From Mucilaginibacter aquaedulcis (GTDB lineage: Bacteria > Bacteroidota > Bacteroidia > Sphingobacteriales > Sphingobacteriaceae): a stretch of DNA of 64,000 nucleotides. The position numbers were made by a program, and so were the translations under genes. The stretch spans positions 1,736,001-1,800,000 of the forward strand of contig NZ_JAUFPR010000002.1 in assembly GCF_030409325.1 (NCBI RefSeq), written 5' to 3'. The notes under the pieces were generated by a model. The model did no database searches and was not told the DNA's origin. It saw nothing but the letters and a program-made list of their open reading frames with translations. Shown piece by piece: positions 9,377-18,089 of the stretch (positions within the stretch are counted from its first letter, which is position 1; the number at the start of each line of letters is the position of its first letter).

Positions 9377-10266
9377 ATGGAAAATAAAATTGGATTTATA
9401 GGCCTCGGAAACATGGGTATCCCGATGGCCAAAAACCTCATCAGCGCGGGTTACCATTTACAGGTTTACAACCGCACCATCTCCAAAGCCAACGAGCTCG
9501 ACCAGACCAAAATCACCAGGTGCCAAACCCCTGCCCAGGCTGCCTCTGGTGTACCCATTGTGATCACCATGCTTGCCGATGATGAGGCCTTGCGAGAATC
9601 GGCTGTAGCTGATCACGGAATTTTAAAAACGCTACAGCCAAATGCTGTGCACATTTCCATGAGCAGTATCCTGCCTCAAACTGCCGAACATCTTACCCTG
9701 CTCCATGAACAAGCAGGGAACTTTTACCTGGCAGCACCAGTGTTTGGCCGACCAGATGCGGCCGAGGCTCGTAAGCTTTGGGTATGTGTATCGGGCAAGC
9801 AGCAGGCAAAGGAAATTGCCAAACCGGTGCTGGATAAACTTGGTCAGGGCATCATAGATTTTGGCGAAACTCCGGGCGGTGCCAACGTGATAAAAATTGC
9901 CGGCAACTTTATGATCATGGCTTCCATGGAGATGATGGCCGAGGCTTACACCCTTGCCGAGAAGAGCGGACTGAACCGCGCACAGGTGGCCGAGTTTTTT
10001 GGCTCTACCTTATTCAACGCGCCCATATTTCAAAACTATGGTAAGCTCATTGCAAACAAGGAATACGAGCCGGTAAGATTCAAGTCGGAATTAGGCTATA
10101 AGGACGCGCGCCTTGCGTTTAAACTATCGCAGACAAGCAACACACTCCCATGCCGCTTGTAAACGCCGTACACAGCCGCTTATTAAGCGCCGTTGCAAAA
10201 GGATGGGGAGAGACGGATTGGGTGGAAGCCATTACCCGCGGAGTAAGTGAAGACGCGGGAGTGTGA
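9377..10266 (+). pseudogene. NAD(P)-dependent 3-hydroxyisobutyrate-dehydrogenase-like oxidoreductase, frameshifted near the C-terminus
   Basis: The N-terminal Rossmann domain is clear (GFIGLGNMGIPMAKNLISAG), followed by the family substrate motif at VFGRPDAAEARKL and the catalytic-lysine region GGANVIKIAGNFMI. The frame stops at 10162 after SQTSNTLPCRL, but the minus-one frame continues without a break from ATG at 10150 (MPLVNAVHSRLLSAVAKGWG, then ETDWVEAITRGV) to a stop at 10266. That is the expected C-terminal helix of the family. One missing base in the CTCCC run near 10145-10149 explains it. It is either a sequencing error or a real recent mutation; the rest of the gene is undamaged. Confidence 0.8.
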
Positions 10267-10280
10267 TTTTTTTATTTGGA

Positions 10281-10473
10281 ATTTCGGATGTGCGATTTCG
10301 GATTTATTTGATTTGGGAGTTTTACAATTTCCATCGTTCACAATGATCAGCTAAGAAGTGAATTATTACAAAGGAGGCTTACGAATTTTTAAAAACTTCG
10401 TAAGCCTATTGAAACTACGCGAAGCGATGTCCTGAGAAGCGAATTACAAAATCCGAAATAGCACATCCGAAAT
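10281..10473. repeat. composite inverted repeat: two ATTTCGGATG-type arms around an ACTTCG hairpin
   Basis: Arms of 25 bases at 10281-10305 and 10449-10473 are inverted copies differing at one base. Inside them lies a separate hairpin at 10375-10407 with stem AGGCTTACGAA / TTCGTAAGCCT. Both element types recur in the window (28058-28215; the hairpin also at 20493-20525; the arm unit also at 51438). Confidence 0.8.
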
Positions 10474-10500
10474 CACAAATCAAAATAAATCCCAAATCAA

Positions 10501-11307
10501 TTATACATCGTAAAAAACTTCGTTCTCCGCTTCCAGAAAACTCAGGTCGGGGGTTTGCTCAAATATGCCGAACACTGATGCCCCGCTCCCGCTCATACTG
10601 GCGTAAATTGCACCGGCTTCATAGAGCGATGCTTTAACGCCCCGTATCTCTACATGATTTTTGAAGATGGTATTTTCAAAATCGTTTTTGATCAACTTTC
10701 TCCACTCGGTAATAGGTTCTGCAATCAGCTCCAGCAGCGAGTCTTTAGGCATGGCAGGTTTGATGCCGCCAAAAGCTTCGGCGGTTGAAATGTGAACATC
10801 GGGCATTACCAAAACAATTTTGTATTTGGAGAGGTCGAGCCGGATGGTTTCAAACTCATCGCCCTTTTCAAAAGCAAACACAGGTTTACTCTCAATGAAG
10901 AAAGCACAATCGGCACCAAGCTTGCGGGCGTAGTTGGTCATGTCATCAACAGACAGCCCGAGCTTAAACTGCTGATTCATGAGCTTGATAAAAAAAGCGG
11001 CATCGGCCGAACCACCGCCCAGTCCCGCGCCTATCGGAATATTTTTGTGCAGGTGAATTTTCACCGGCGGCAAATGCGGATAGTCTTTTTTGAGCATGTG
11101 GTAACCTTTGATGCAAAGGTTATCTTCTACCCTGCCGGGAATGTCCAAACCTGATGATGTAAAACTCAGCTCTTCGCCCGCTACTACCTCAAGAGCATCT
11201 TTGATGTTGATGGGATAAAAAATGGTTTCCAGATTATGATAACCGTCGGGCCGGCGTTCGGTAATGTTGAGGCCAATGTTTATTTTTGCGTTCGGAAACA
11301 AAATCAT
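10501..11307 (-). CDS. ispE: 4-diphosphocytidyl-2-C-methyl-D-erythritol kinase
   Basis: IspE phosphorylates CDP-methylerythritol in the MEP route to isoprenoids. The GHMP-kinase signatures are present: FPNAKINIGLNITERRPDGYHNL at the N-terminus, the ATP loop PIGAGLGGGSADAAF, catalytic Asp in KLGADCAFF, and the C-terminal glycine-rich MSGSGASVFG. The 268-residue length is slightly short of the enterobacterial enzyme but usual for Bacteroidota. It stands alone, convergent with the dehydrogenase gene across the composite repeat. Confidence 0.95.
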   Translation of the reverse strand: MILFPNAKINIGLNITERRPDGYHNLETIFYPINIKDALEVVAGEELSFTSSGLDIPGRVEDNLCIKGYHMLKKDYPHLPPVKIHLHKNIPIGAGLGGGSADAAFFIKLMNQQFKLGLSVDDMTNYARKLGADCAFFIESKPVFAFEKGDEFETIRLDLSKYKIVLVMPDVHISTAEAFGGIKPAMPKDSLLELIAEPITEWRKLIKNDFENTIFKNHVEIRGVKASLYEAGAIYASMSGSGASVFGIFEQTPDLSFLEAENEVFYDV

Positions 11308-11480
11308 ATAAAGAAGTAATTAACACGGCATCTATTTTTAAACAACCGTAGGATACCAAAAGTAGATTATTTTTCTTTGTCCCGAAATTGTTCGTTGGTA
11401 CATCGGTTCATTAGGGATTTCAAACCCTGAGCATATTATCCGGCTATTCAACAACAACTCACTATTCAAAAAACAAAAAA

Positions 11481-12302
11481 ATGAAACAGTATCTCGATTT
11501 GATGAGGCATGTATTGGAAACCGGCGCGCAAAAGCACGACAGAACCGGAACCGGTACCGTAAGTGTGTTTGGCTACCAGATGCGTTTCAACCTTAAAGAT
11601 GGTTTCCCGATGGTGACCACCAAAAAGCTGCACCTGAAATCTATCATCCATGAACTCATCTGGTTTTTGAGCGGCGACAGCAATATTCGCTACCTGCAGG
11701 AAAACGGTGTACGCATTTGGGATGAGTGGGCCGATGCCGATGGCAACCTTGGGCCGGTGTACGGTGTTCAGTGGCGATCATGGCCAACTCCCGATGGCGG
11801 CCACATTGACCAGATAGCCCAGGTGGTTAACCAGATCAAAAATAATCCCGACTCCCGCCGCATGATCGTATCGGCATGGAACGTTGCCGAGGTAAACCAG
11901 ATGGCCCTGCCACCCTGCCATAGCTTGTTTCAATTTTACGTGGATCCGGCCAACAAGGAAAAAGGCGAAACCAGGGGAAAGTTGTCATGTCAGTTGTATC
12001 AGCGCAGTGCAGATATATTTTTGGGCGTGCCCTTCAACATTGCATCCTACGCTCTGCTCACCATGATGGTAGCCCAAGTGTGTGATCTGGACTACGGCGA
12101 CTTCATCCACACTTTTGGCGATGCTCACCTATACAACAACCATATGGAGCAGGCCCACCTGCAATTGAGCCGCGAACCGCGCCCGCTGCCTACCATGAGG
12201 ATCAACCCGGAGGTAAAAGATATTTTCGGTTTTAAATTTGAAGATTTCACTTTGGAGAACTATGATCCGCATCCGCACATCAAGGGTATTGTTGCGGTGT
12301 AG
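11481..12302 (+). CDS. thyA: thymidylate synthase
   Basis: ThyA methylates dUMP to dTMP with methylene-tetrahydrofolate, producing dihydrofolate. The catalytic Cys146 sits in [13 protein letters not shown], the phosphate-binding arginines in [13 protein letters not shown], and the folate/dUMP signatures in [25 protein letters not shown] and DAHLYNNH. 273 residues is normal. Dihydrofolate made here is recycled by FolA, encoded 640 bases downstream, but a toxin-antitoxin pair now separates the two genes. Confidence 0.97.
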   Translation: MKQYLDLMRHVLETGAQKHDRTGTGTVSVFGYQMRFNLKDGFPMVTTKKLHLKSIIHELIWFLSGDSNIRYLQENGVRIWDEWADADGNLGPVYGVQWRSWPTPDGGHIDQIAQVVNQIKNNPDSRRMIVSAWNVAEVNQMALPPCHSLFQFYVDPANKEKGETRGKLSCQLYQRSADIFLGVPFNIASYALLTMMVAQVCDLDYGDFIHTFGDAHLYNNHMEQAHLQLSREPRPLPTMRINPEVKDIFGFKFEDFTLENYDPHPHIKGIVAV

Positions 12303-12339
12303 GCTTATCAATTCAATGGCATTTCTATTAAAAAAATTG

Positions 12340-12347
12340 TAAATTTG
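12340..12347 (+). promoter_or_regulatory. -7 box TAAATTTG before the antitoxin gene
   Basis: It matches TAnnTTTG and ends 3 bases before the antitoxin ATG. The last TTG could be mistaken for a start codon. A -33 TTG is not clear. If used, the message would be leaderless and the pair would have its own promoter, separate from thyA. Confidence 0.5.
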
Positions 12348-12350
12348 AGC

Positions 12351-12539
12351 ATGACATCGGTTCAAATAAAAAATGAAATACAAAAGGCACTTGACCAGGT
12401 ACCCGAAACTGTATTACAAGATATTTTAGATTTTGTAAAAGAACTTCAAACACAAACACCCGAGCAAATCAAACTCACCAATAATTTTAAAAAAATATTA
12501 TTGGAGGATAAAAGCTTATTACAAAGGCTTGCTCAATGA
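12351..12539 (+). CDS. putative antitoxin of a Doc/Fic pair (DUF2281-like)
   Basis: This 62-residue, mostly helical acidic protein (KNEIQKALDQVPETVLQDIL, then DFVKELQ) resembles the small DUF2281-type proteins that accompany toxins rather than the classical Phd antitoxin. Its stop overlaps the start of the Doc-like toxin by four bases (ATGA), the standard antitoxin-first order. The ATG is preferred to an upstream in-frame TTG that belongs to the -7 box. Assignment as antitoxin rests mainly on context; no DNA-binding domain is obvious. Confidence 0.65.
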   Translation: MTSVQIKNEIQKALDQVPETVLQDILDFVKELQTQTPEQIKLTNNFKKILLEDKSLLQRLAQ

Positions 12540-12916
12540 TCGATTTAAAAACAACGCTAATAATACACAATATTTTAATCGAAAAATTTGGAGGTGTTAA
12601 AGGCATAAGAGATCAGGGCGGATTAGAAGCTGCTATAGCCAGACCAAACGCAACCTTTGATGGACAGGATCTATACCCGGATGCAACTGATAAGGCCACT
12701 GCCATTTTTGAAAGCATTATAATTAATCACCCATTTCTTGATGGAAATAAAAGAACAGCTTACACCCTATTACGTTTAACGCTTCTTGAATTTGAAATTG
12801 ATATTATTGCGACTGAAGACGAAAAATATAGCATGACAATAGCGGCCAGCAAGGGAGAACTAACTTTTGATGGTATAAAGTTGTGGTTAGTTGAACACAC
12901 TACACAATCAAAATGA
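12536..12916 (+). CDS. Doc/Fic-family death-on-curing toxin
   Basis: At 126 residues this is Doc-sized. The Fic motif HPFLDGNKRT (residues 65-74) is intact, with catalytic His65 and the phosphate-binding GNKR loop; an N-terminal GGVKGIRDQGGLEAAIARP segment is typical of Doc proteins. P1 Doc phosphorylates EF-Tu, whereas many Fic proteins add AMP; the Asp-Gly in the loop is closer to AMP-adding Fic enzymes, so the reaction is open. It is translationally coupled to the small upstream gene and lies 26 bases before folA. Confidence 0.85.
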   Translation: MIDLKTTLIIHNILIEKFGGVKGIRDQGGLEAAIARPNATFDGQDLYPDATDKATAIFESIIINHPFLDGNKRTAYTLLRLTLLEFEIDIIATEDEKYSMTIAASKGELTFDGIKLWLVEHTTQSK

Positions 12917-12942
12917 TTACTTTCAAACGAATGAACAATTAA

Positions 12943-13425
12943 ATGACCGTATCTATCATAGTAGCCATAGCCAAAAACAATGCTATAGGCAAAAACAATA
13001 AGCTACTTTGGCATTTGCCGAAAGATCTGAAGCATTTTAAAGATGTTACTACCGGGCACACCGTTATCATGGGGCGTAAAACTTATGATTCTGTTGGCAA
13101 GCCCTTGCCCAAACGCCGCAACATTATTATAACCCGGCAGGCTATCAGCATTGAGGGCTGCGAAGTGGTGAGTTCTGTTGAGGCTGCTTTGGCCCTTTGT
13201 GCAAATGAGGAAGAGGTGTTTATTGTTGGCGGTGCCGAGATCTACAAACAGGCCCTTCCGCTTACCGATCGTATTTACCTCACCATTATTGATCATGATT
13301 TTGATGGTGATACGTTTTTCCCGGAATTAAATGACCAAGACTGGAAAGAGACGGAGCGCGAAGACTTTGAACCCGACGAAAAAAACAAGTACACCTATTC
13401 ATTCATCACACTACAGCGGCGGTAA
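12943..13425 (+). CDS. folA: dihydrofolate reductase
   Basis: FolA regenerates tetrahydrofolate with NADPH and is the trimethoprim target. Signatures are VAIAKNNAIGKNNKLLWHLPKDL (substrate loop with Trp-His and the acidic Asp), MGRKTYDSVGKPLP (NADPH adenosine site) and EEVFIVGGAEIY. 160 residues is normal. The gene is functionally linked to thyA upstream but separated from it by the toxin-antitoxin pair; it could be transcribed through from either. Confidence 0.96.
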   Translation: MTVSIIVAIAKNNAIGKNNKLLWHLPKDLKHFKDVTTGHTVIMGRKTYDSVGKPLPKRRNIIITRQAISIEGCEVVSSVEAALALCANEEEVFIVGGAEIYKQALPLTDRIYLTIIDHDFDGDTFFPELNDQDWKETEREDFEPDEKNKYTYSFITLQRR

Positions 13426-13480
13426 CATTTTCTGTCATCAAATTGTTTTAATTTAAAATTTCAGGGTTGCGAAATTTTAT

Positions 13481-13488
13481 TAGATTTG
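13481..13488 (+). promoter_or_regulatory. -7 box TAGATTTG upstream of secDF
   Basis: It matches TAnnTTTG; the start codon is 53 bases further on, leaving a leader of about 45 bases. A clear -33 TTG is not found at the usual distance. Confidence 0.4.
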
Positions 13489-13540
13489 CCGTCTTATTGA
13501 AAAAAAGCTTATAAACTAATTAATTACATATAAAAATTCG

Positions 13541-16528
13541 ATGCAAGGTAAAGGGGTTATTAAATTTTTTGCCATTCTGTTAGCCGCGGTATGCTTGTAC
13601 CAGCTATCATTCACGTGGGTGGCACGTAAAGTTGAAAGTGATGCCAAAGTATATTCAAAGGGTGATCCGGAGAAAGAAAAAGCTTATCTGGATTCTATGT
13701 CTTCACAACCGGTATATCCGTTGTTCAAACACAATTATCAGTACGTAAAACAAAGAGAACTTGCACTGGGCCTCGACCTAAAAGGTGGTATGAACGTTAC
13801 CATGCAGATCTCTCTTGACGAACTGGTAAGGAAAATCGCAAACAACAACCCTGATCCGGTATTTAACCAGGCTCTGGAAAATGCTGACAAATTGCAGGCT
13901 GACGCTAAGACTACTCAGAAAGATTATATCGCGTTATTTGTGAGCGAGTATGAGAAACTGAATCCTAACGGTAAACTTGCCGCTATCTTTTCAACAAAAG
14001 ACAATCAGGATCACTTAAAGTACAACGCTTCAAACAGCGAGGTTCAGGCTTACCTGAAAGATCAGGCAAACACTGCGGTTAAACAATCATACACCGTTTT
14101 GAATACCCGTATCAACCAGTTTGGTGTAACCCAGCCTAACATCCAGTTAGAGCAAAGTTCAAACCGTATCCTGGTTGAGTTACCTGGTGTAAAAGAGCCT
14201 GAGCGTGTTCGTAAACTTTTACAAGGTTCGGCCAAGTTAGAGTTTTATGAAACTTTTGATAACACTGAAGCTTACCAGTACCTGATCAACATTGACAACC
14301 TACTGGCTGCAAAAAACAAAACCGCTAAAGCCGACTCATCAAAAACAGCTGCTACTACTGCCGCTGCAAAAACTGATACTGCTGCTAAAGCCGGTTCGTT
14401 GTTAAGCAAAGTTCAAAAGAACGCTGCTAAAGATACTTCTGCTGCCTCATTGGCAAGCAAAACTCAATTGGCATCACAACACCCGCTGCTTTCAATTATG
14501 CAGTTAAACCTGGGTACCGACAGAAACGGTCAGCAGGCATTAGGCCAGGGCCCGGTTGTTGGCTACGCTCCATTGAAAGATACCGCCAGGGTTAACGCTT
14601 ACCTGAACAGTGCCGATGTAAAATCAGTAGTGCCACGTAACGTGAAATTCTTTTGGGAAGTAAAACCTTTGAAAGATGCTAAAGAGAAAGCATTTGCTTT
14701 ATACGCTATCAAATTAACCGGAGCAGAAAACGGCCCTGTGTTATCAGGCGATGTGATCAACGATGCTAACTCTGACGTTGACCCTAAAGGCAGCCCGGAA
14801 GTAAGAATGGTGATGAACTCACAAGGTGCCGAAAAATGGCGCACCATTACTGCCGAAGCATCATCAGGTACCAACAAAAAAGCTATCGCCATTGTATTGG
14901 ACGATAACGTATACTCTGCCCCTACCGTTCAAAACGAAATTTCAGGTGGTGTATCTTCTATCTCTGGAAACTTCACTATTGAAGATACCAAAGATTTGGC
15001 CAACGTATTAAAAGCCGGTCGCTTACCGGCACCTGCTCACATCGTGTCAGAATCTATCGTAGGTCCGTCATTAGGTCAGGAAGCTATTAATGCCGGTGTT
15101 ACCTCAAGTATTTTAGGTTTAGTAGTTGTATTGATATTCATGATCGCTTATTACAACCGTGCAGGTACTGTAGCGGTGGTAGCGGTAATCATCAACATAT
15201 TTTTCCTGATGGGCGTATTAACCAGCTTAGGTGCTGTTTTAACATTGCCAGGTATTGCAGGTATCGTATTAACCTTAGGTATTGCGGTTGATGCCAACGT
15301 ATTGGTTTATGAACGTGTTCGTGAAGAGCTTGCCCTTGACAAATCGTTAAGAATAGCTATAGCCGATGGTTTCAAACACGCGTTGCCTTCAATCCTCGAT
15401 TCACAGATCAGTACATTCTTAACTGGTTTAATCCTGTTCATCTTTGGTTCGGGCCCTATTCAAGGTTTCGCTACCACATTGATGATCGGTATCATTACCT
15501 CATTGTTCTGTTCATTACTTATTTCAAGGGTTATATTTGAGTGGATGCTTGACAAAGGCTGGGATATCAAATTCTCAAACCCTTGGAGCTCTCATACATT
15601 TAAAAATGCCAACTTCAAGTTTGTAAAAAACCGTTTCAAATTCTACATCTTCTCAGGTGTGTTCATCACTGCCGGTTTGATCTCTATATTTACCCGCGGC
15701 TTTAGCTACGGTGTGGATTTTGAAGGTGGCCGTAACTTTATCGTTAGCTTCCCTAACAAATCAGTTACTACCGAAGCTATCCATGATGCTGTTGATGCTA
15801 CTTTAGGTCGCAGTACTGAGGTTAAAACTATGGGCGAAGACAAGTTCAGTATCACTACTAACTACTTGTTCAGCGATAACACCATATCAGGTGATAACAA
15901 AGTTAGAACCGCGCTGATCAATACACTGAGCAGCAAACCAGAAACCAAGATCACTGATAAAAACATTTTAGGTGGATCAAAAGTAAGTGCCACTATTGCC
16001 GATGAGTTAAAAACATCAGCTATCTACACGGTGTTGTTTGCCATATTTGTTATATCGGCTTATATTCTGATCAGGTTCCGTAAATGGCAGTTTAGCTTGG
16101 GTGCGATGGTTGCAACAGCGCACGATGCCCTGCTGGTATTATCGTTCTTCTCTTTATTCCGTGGCATCCTTCCGTTCTCACTGGATATTGACCAGGCCTT
16201 TATCGCGGCTATCCTGACCGTTATTGGTTACTCAATTAACGATACAGTGGTAGTATTTGACAGGATACGTGAGTTCCTGGAACTGCACCATGCTAAAACA
16301 GATGATCCGGAAGTTGTAATTAACCAGGCTATCAACAGCACACTGAGCCGTACCATTATTACCGCGTTAACTGTGGTATTCGTACTGATCGTGTTGTTCA
16401 TATTTGGTGGCGACGTAATTAAAGGTTTCTCGTTCGCATTATTGATCGGTGTGATCTTCGGAACATACTCTTCTATCTGCGTAGCTACGCCGGTTATTGT
16501 CGACTTCGGTAAAAAAGATCTGAGATAA
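13541..16528 (+). CDS. secDF: fused protein translocase subunits SecD and SecF
   Basis: SecDF uses the proton gradient to pull secreted proteins through SecYEG. The protein fuses both subunits: SecD (about 1-660) with the N-terminal helix, LGLDLKGGMNVTMQI, periplasmic P1 domain and five C-terminal helices (GIAGIVLTLGIAVDANVLVYERVREE); SecF (about 690-995) with FEGGRNFIVSFP and IGYSINDTVVVFDRIRE. Fusion is usual in Bacteroidota. The P1 region carries an unusual Ala/Lys/Thr-rich stretch of about 50 residues (about 262-312) that looks like an unstructured insertion. A terminator follows. Confidence 0.97.
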   Translation: MQGKGVIKFFAILLAAVCLYQLSFTWVARKVESDAKVYSKGDPEKEKAYLDSMSSQPVYPLFKHNYQYVKQRELALGLDLKGGMNVTMQISLDELVRKIANNNPDPVFNQALENADKLQADAKTTQKDYIALFVSEYEKLNPNGKLAAIFSTKDNQDHLKYNASNSEVQAYLKDQANTAVKQSYTVLNTRINQFGVTQPNIQLEQSSNRILVELPGVKEPERVRKLLQGSAKLEFYETFDNTEAYQYLINIDNLLAAKNKTAKADSSKTAATTAAAKTDTAAKAGSLLSKVQKNAAKDTSAASLASKTQLASQHPLLSIMQLNLGTDRNGQQALGQGPVVGYAPLKDTARVNAYLNSADVKSVVPRNVKFFWEVKPLKDAKEKAFALYAIKLTGAENGPVLSGDVINDANSDVDPKGSPEVRMVMNSQGAEKWRTITAEASSGTNKKAIAIVLDDNVYSAPTVQNEISGGVSSISGNFTIEDTKDLANVLKAGRLPAPAHIVSESIVGPSLGQEAINAGVTSSILGLVVVLIFMIAYYNRAGTVAVVAVIINIFFLMGVLTSLGAVLTLPGIAGIVLTLGIAVDANVLVYERVREELALDKSLRIAIADGFKHALPSILDSQISTFLTGLILFIFGSGPIQGFATTLMIGIITSLFCSLLISRVIFEWMLDKGWDIKFSNPWSSHTFKNANFKFVKNRFKFYIFSGVFITAGLISIFTRGFSYGVDFEGGRNFIVSFPNKSVTTEAIHDAVDATLGRSTEVKTMGEDKFSITTNYLFSDNTISGDNKVRTALINTLSSKPETKITDKNILGGSKVSATIADELKTSAIYTVLFAIFVISAYILIRFRKWQFSLGAMVATAHDALLVLSFFSLFRGILPFSLDIDQAFIAAILTVIGYSINDTVVVFDRIREFLELHHAKTDDPEVVINQAINSTLSRTIITALTVVFVLIVLFIFGGDVIKGFSFALLIGVIFGTYSSICVATPVIVDFGKKDLR

Positions 16529-16550
16529 TTAAATTTCAATTATACTTCAC

Positions 16551-16582
16551 AAGGCCCCAAAGCATATTTGGGGCCTTTTTTG
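16551..16582 (+). terminator. rho-independent terminator of secDF
   Basis: The stem AAGGCCCCAA / TTTGGGGCCTT with loop AGCATA is followed by a T run, just after the secDF stop. Confidence 0.9.
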
Positions 16583-16666
16583 TTTTAAAACATAGCAGGC
16601 TATGTAGTTGATATAGAAAGGGGCACGTTTGTTGTAATGCTGTAGTGAAACAATACAACCTGCTCT

Positions 16667-17980
16667 ATGAATTTAACAAACAGCTCAAAACTCCCACTGG
16701 TAGTTATTATAGGCGGAGGCTTTGGCGGCCTTGAGGTAGCCAAAAAATTAAAGGATAAGCCCGTTGATGTTTTAATGCTTGACAAGCATAATTACCATAC
16801 CTTTCAGCCACTTTTATACCAGGTTGCCATGGGTAGCCTTGAATCAGAGTCAATAGCGTTCTCATTGCGTAAAAATTTCGCCAGTCAGAAAAACTTCCGT
16901 TTCCGGATTGCCGAGGTTACAAAAATAAATGCTGACAGCAACACTTTAGATACTACCATAGGTCCTGTTGCCTACGATTATCTGGTAATTGCTACAGGCT
17001 CCACCACTAACTTTTTTGGTAATAAGGACATTGAAAAATTTTCGATGCCCATGAAATCTATTCCCGAGGCGCTTAACCTGCGTTATTCCATTTTACAGAA
17101 CATAGAGGAGGCCTTGCTTAAACCAAGTAAAGAAGAACGCGATCCCTACCTCACTTTTGTGCTGGTGGGCGCTGGGCCTACCGGTGTTGAACTTTCAGGC
17201 TCACTGGCCGAATTACGCAACCATATCCTTACCAAAGATTACCCGGAGCTAAAAAAGGAGGATATGAAAGTATACCTGGTTGATTTTTTACCAAAGGTAT
17301 TGGCCCCATTTTCTGACGAAGCATCACATGCTGCCAAACAGTTTTTAACCAACATGGGTGTTGAAGTACTTTTAGGCATGAAGGTAGAGAGCTATGACGG
17401 CGATGAAATGAAATTTGAAGGAGGCAAGGTGATCCGCACCAAAAACGTGATCTGGAGCGCAGGTGTTATGGGTGTAGTACCCGAAGGCATTGACGAGGAT
17501 ATGATTGAGCGCGGCAACAAGATCAGAACTGACAATATCTGCCGTGTAATTGGCACCAGCAATGTATTTGCCATTGGCGATGTCGCTGCCATGATAACCA
17601 AAGAAACACCCAAAGGCCATCCCGGTGTGGCCCAGGTAGCCATACAAATGGGGCAGCACGTAGGTACTACTATTATGCAACTGATCAACGGCGAACCAAC
17701 CTCGCCTTTTAAATACAATGATAAAGGATCGTTGGCTACCATTGGCCGGAATAAAGCCGTTGCCGATCTGGGTAAAATAAAGTTTCAGGGATTTTTTGCA
17801 TGGTTGGTTTGGATGTTTGTACACCTGATATCGCTTTTAGGTGGCCGTAATAAGGTGATCGTGTTCATTAACTGGGTATCAAGCTACATAACCTATAATG
17901 GAGGCACCAGGCTTATCATTCGCAAATTTGAACGTGAAGGGCTAACTGAGGATGCACATTTACCCAATACGGTAGATTAG
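16667..17980 (+). CDS. ndh: type II NADH:quinone oxidoreductase (Ndh-type)
   Basis: This is a single-subunit, non-proton-pumping NADH dehydrogenase that feeds electrons to menaquinone. The FAD Rossmann loop VVIIGGGFGGLEVAKKL is near residue 12, the NADH loop FVLVGAGPTGVELSGSLAEL near 160, and the FAD pyrophosphate motif VFAIGDVAAM near 300. The C-terminal region (about 370-420) has an amphipathic/hydrophobic stretch (FFAWLVWMFVHLISLL) that would anchor it to the membrane, as in Ndh-2 enzymes. 437 residues is normal. Confidence 0.88.
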   Translation: MNLTNSSKLPLVVIIGGGFGGLEVAKKLKDKPVDVLMLDKHNYHTFQPLLYQVAMGSLESESIAFSLRKNFASQKNFRFRIAEVTKINADSNTLDTTIGPVAYDYLVIATGSTTNFFGNKDIEKFSMPMKSIPEALNLRYSILQNIEEALLKPSKEERDPYLTFVLVGAGPTGVELSGSLAELRNHILTKDYPELKKEDMKVYLVDFLPKVLAPFSDEASHAAKQFLTNMGVEVLLGMKVESYDGDEMKFEGGKVIRTKNVIWSAGVMGVVPEGIDEDMIERGNKIRTDNICRVIGTSNVFAIGDVAAMITKETPKGHPGVAQVAIQMGQHVGTTIMQLINGEPTSPFKYNDKGSLATIGRNKAVADLGKIKFQGFFAWLVWMFVHLISLLGGRNKVIVFINWVSSYITYNGGTRLIIRKFEREGLTEDAHLPNTVD

Positions 17981-17982
17981 TT

Positions 17983-18089
17983 TTTTGAGTTATGAGTTGA
18001 GTGTGATAAGTTTTGAGTTGTTAGTAAAATTGATGAGTTTTAACTTATTGTTTTTTAACTCAGCACTCAAACTCACTACTCCAAACCTA
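17983..18089. repeat. low-complexity intergenic repeat of GAGTT words
   Basis: Short words such as TGAGTTATGAGTTGAGTG on the left are answered by ACTCAGCACTCAAACTCACTA on the right, so the stretch can fold back on itself. Although one frame is open here, the HMG-CoA lyase homology begins only at 18090. Confidence 0.6.

Noticed and set aside
10281..10473. Insertion-sequence remnant
   Set aside because: Inverted arms are present but there is no transposase frame, and no target duplication could be identified.
17372..17824. 150-codon reverse frame inside ndh
   Set aside because: It lies fully within a clearly coding gene and shows no domain.
17985..18089. Upstream extension of the HMG-CoA lyase frame by 35 codons
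   Set aside because: The extension is encoded by low-complexity repeat DNA; family homology starts at 18090.
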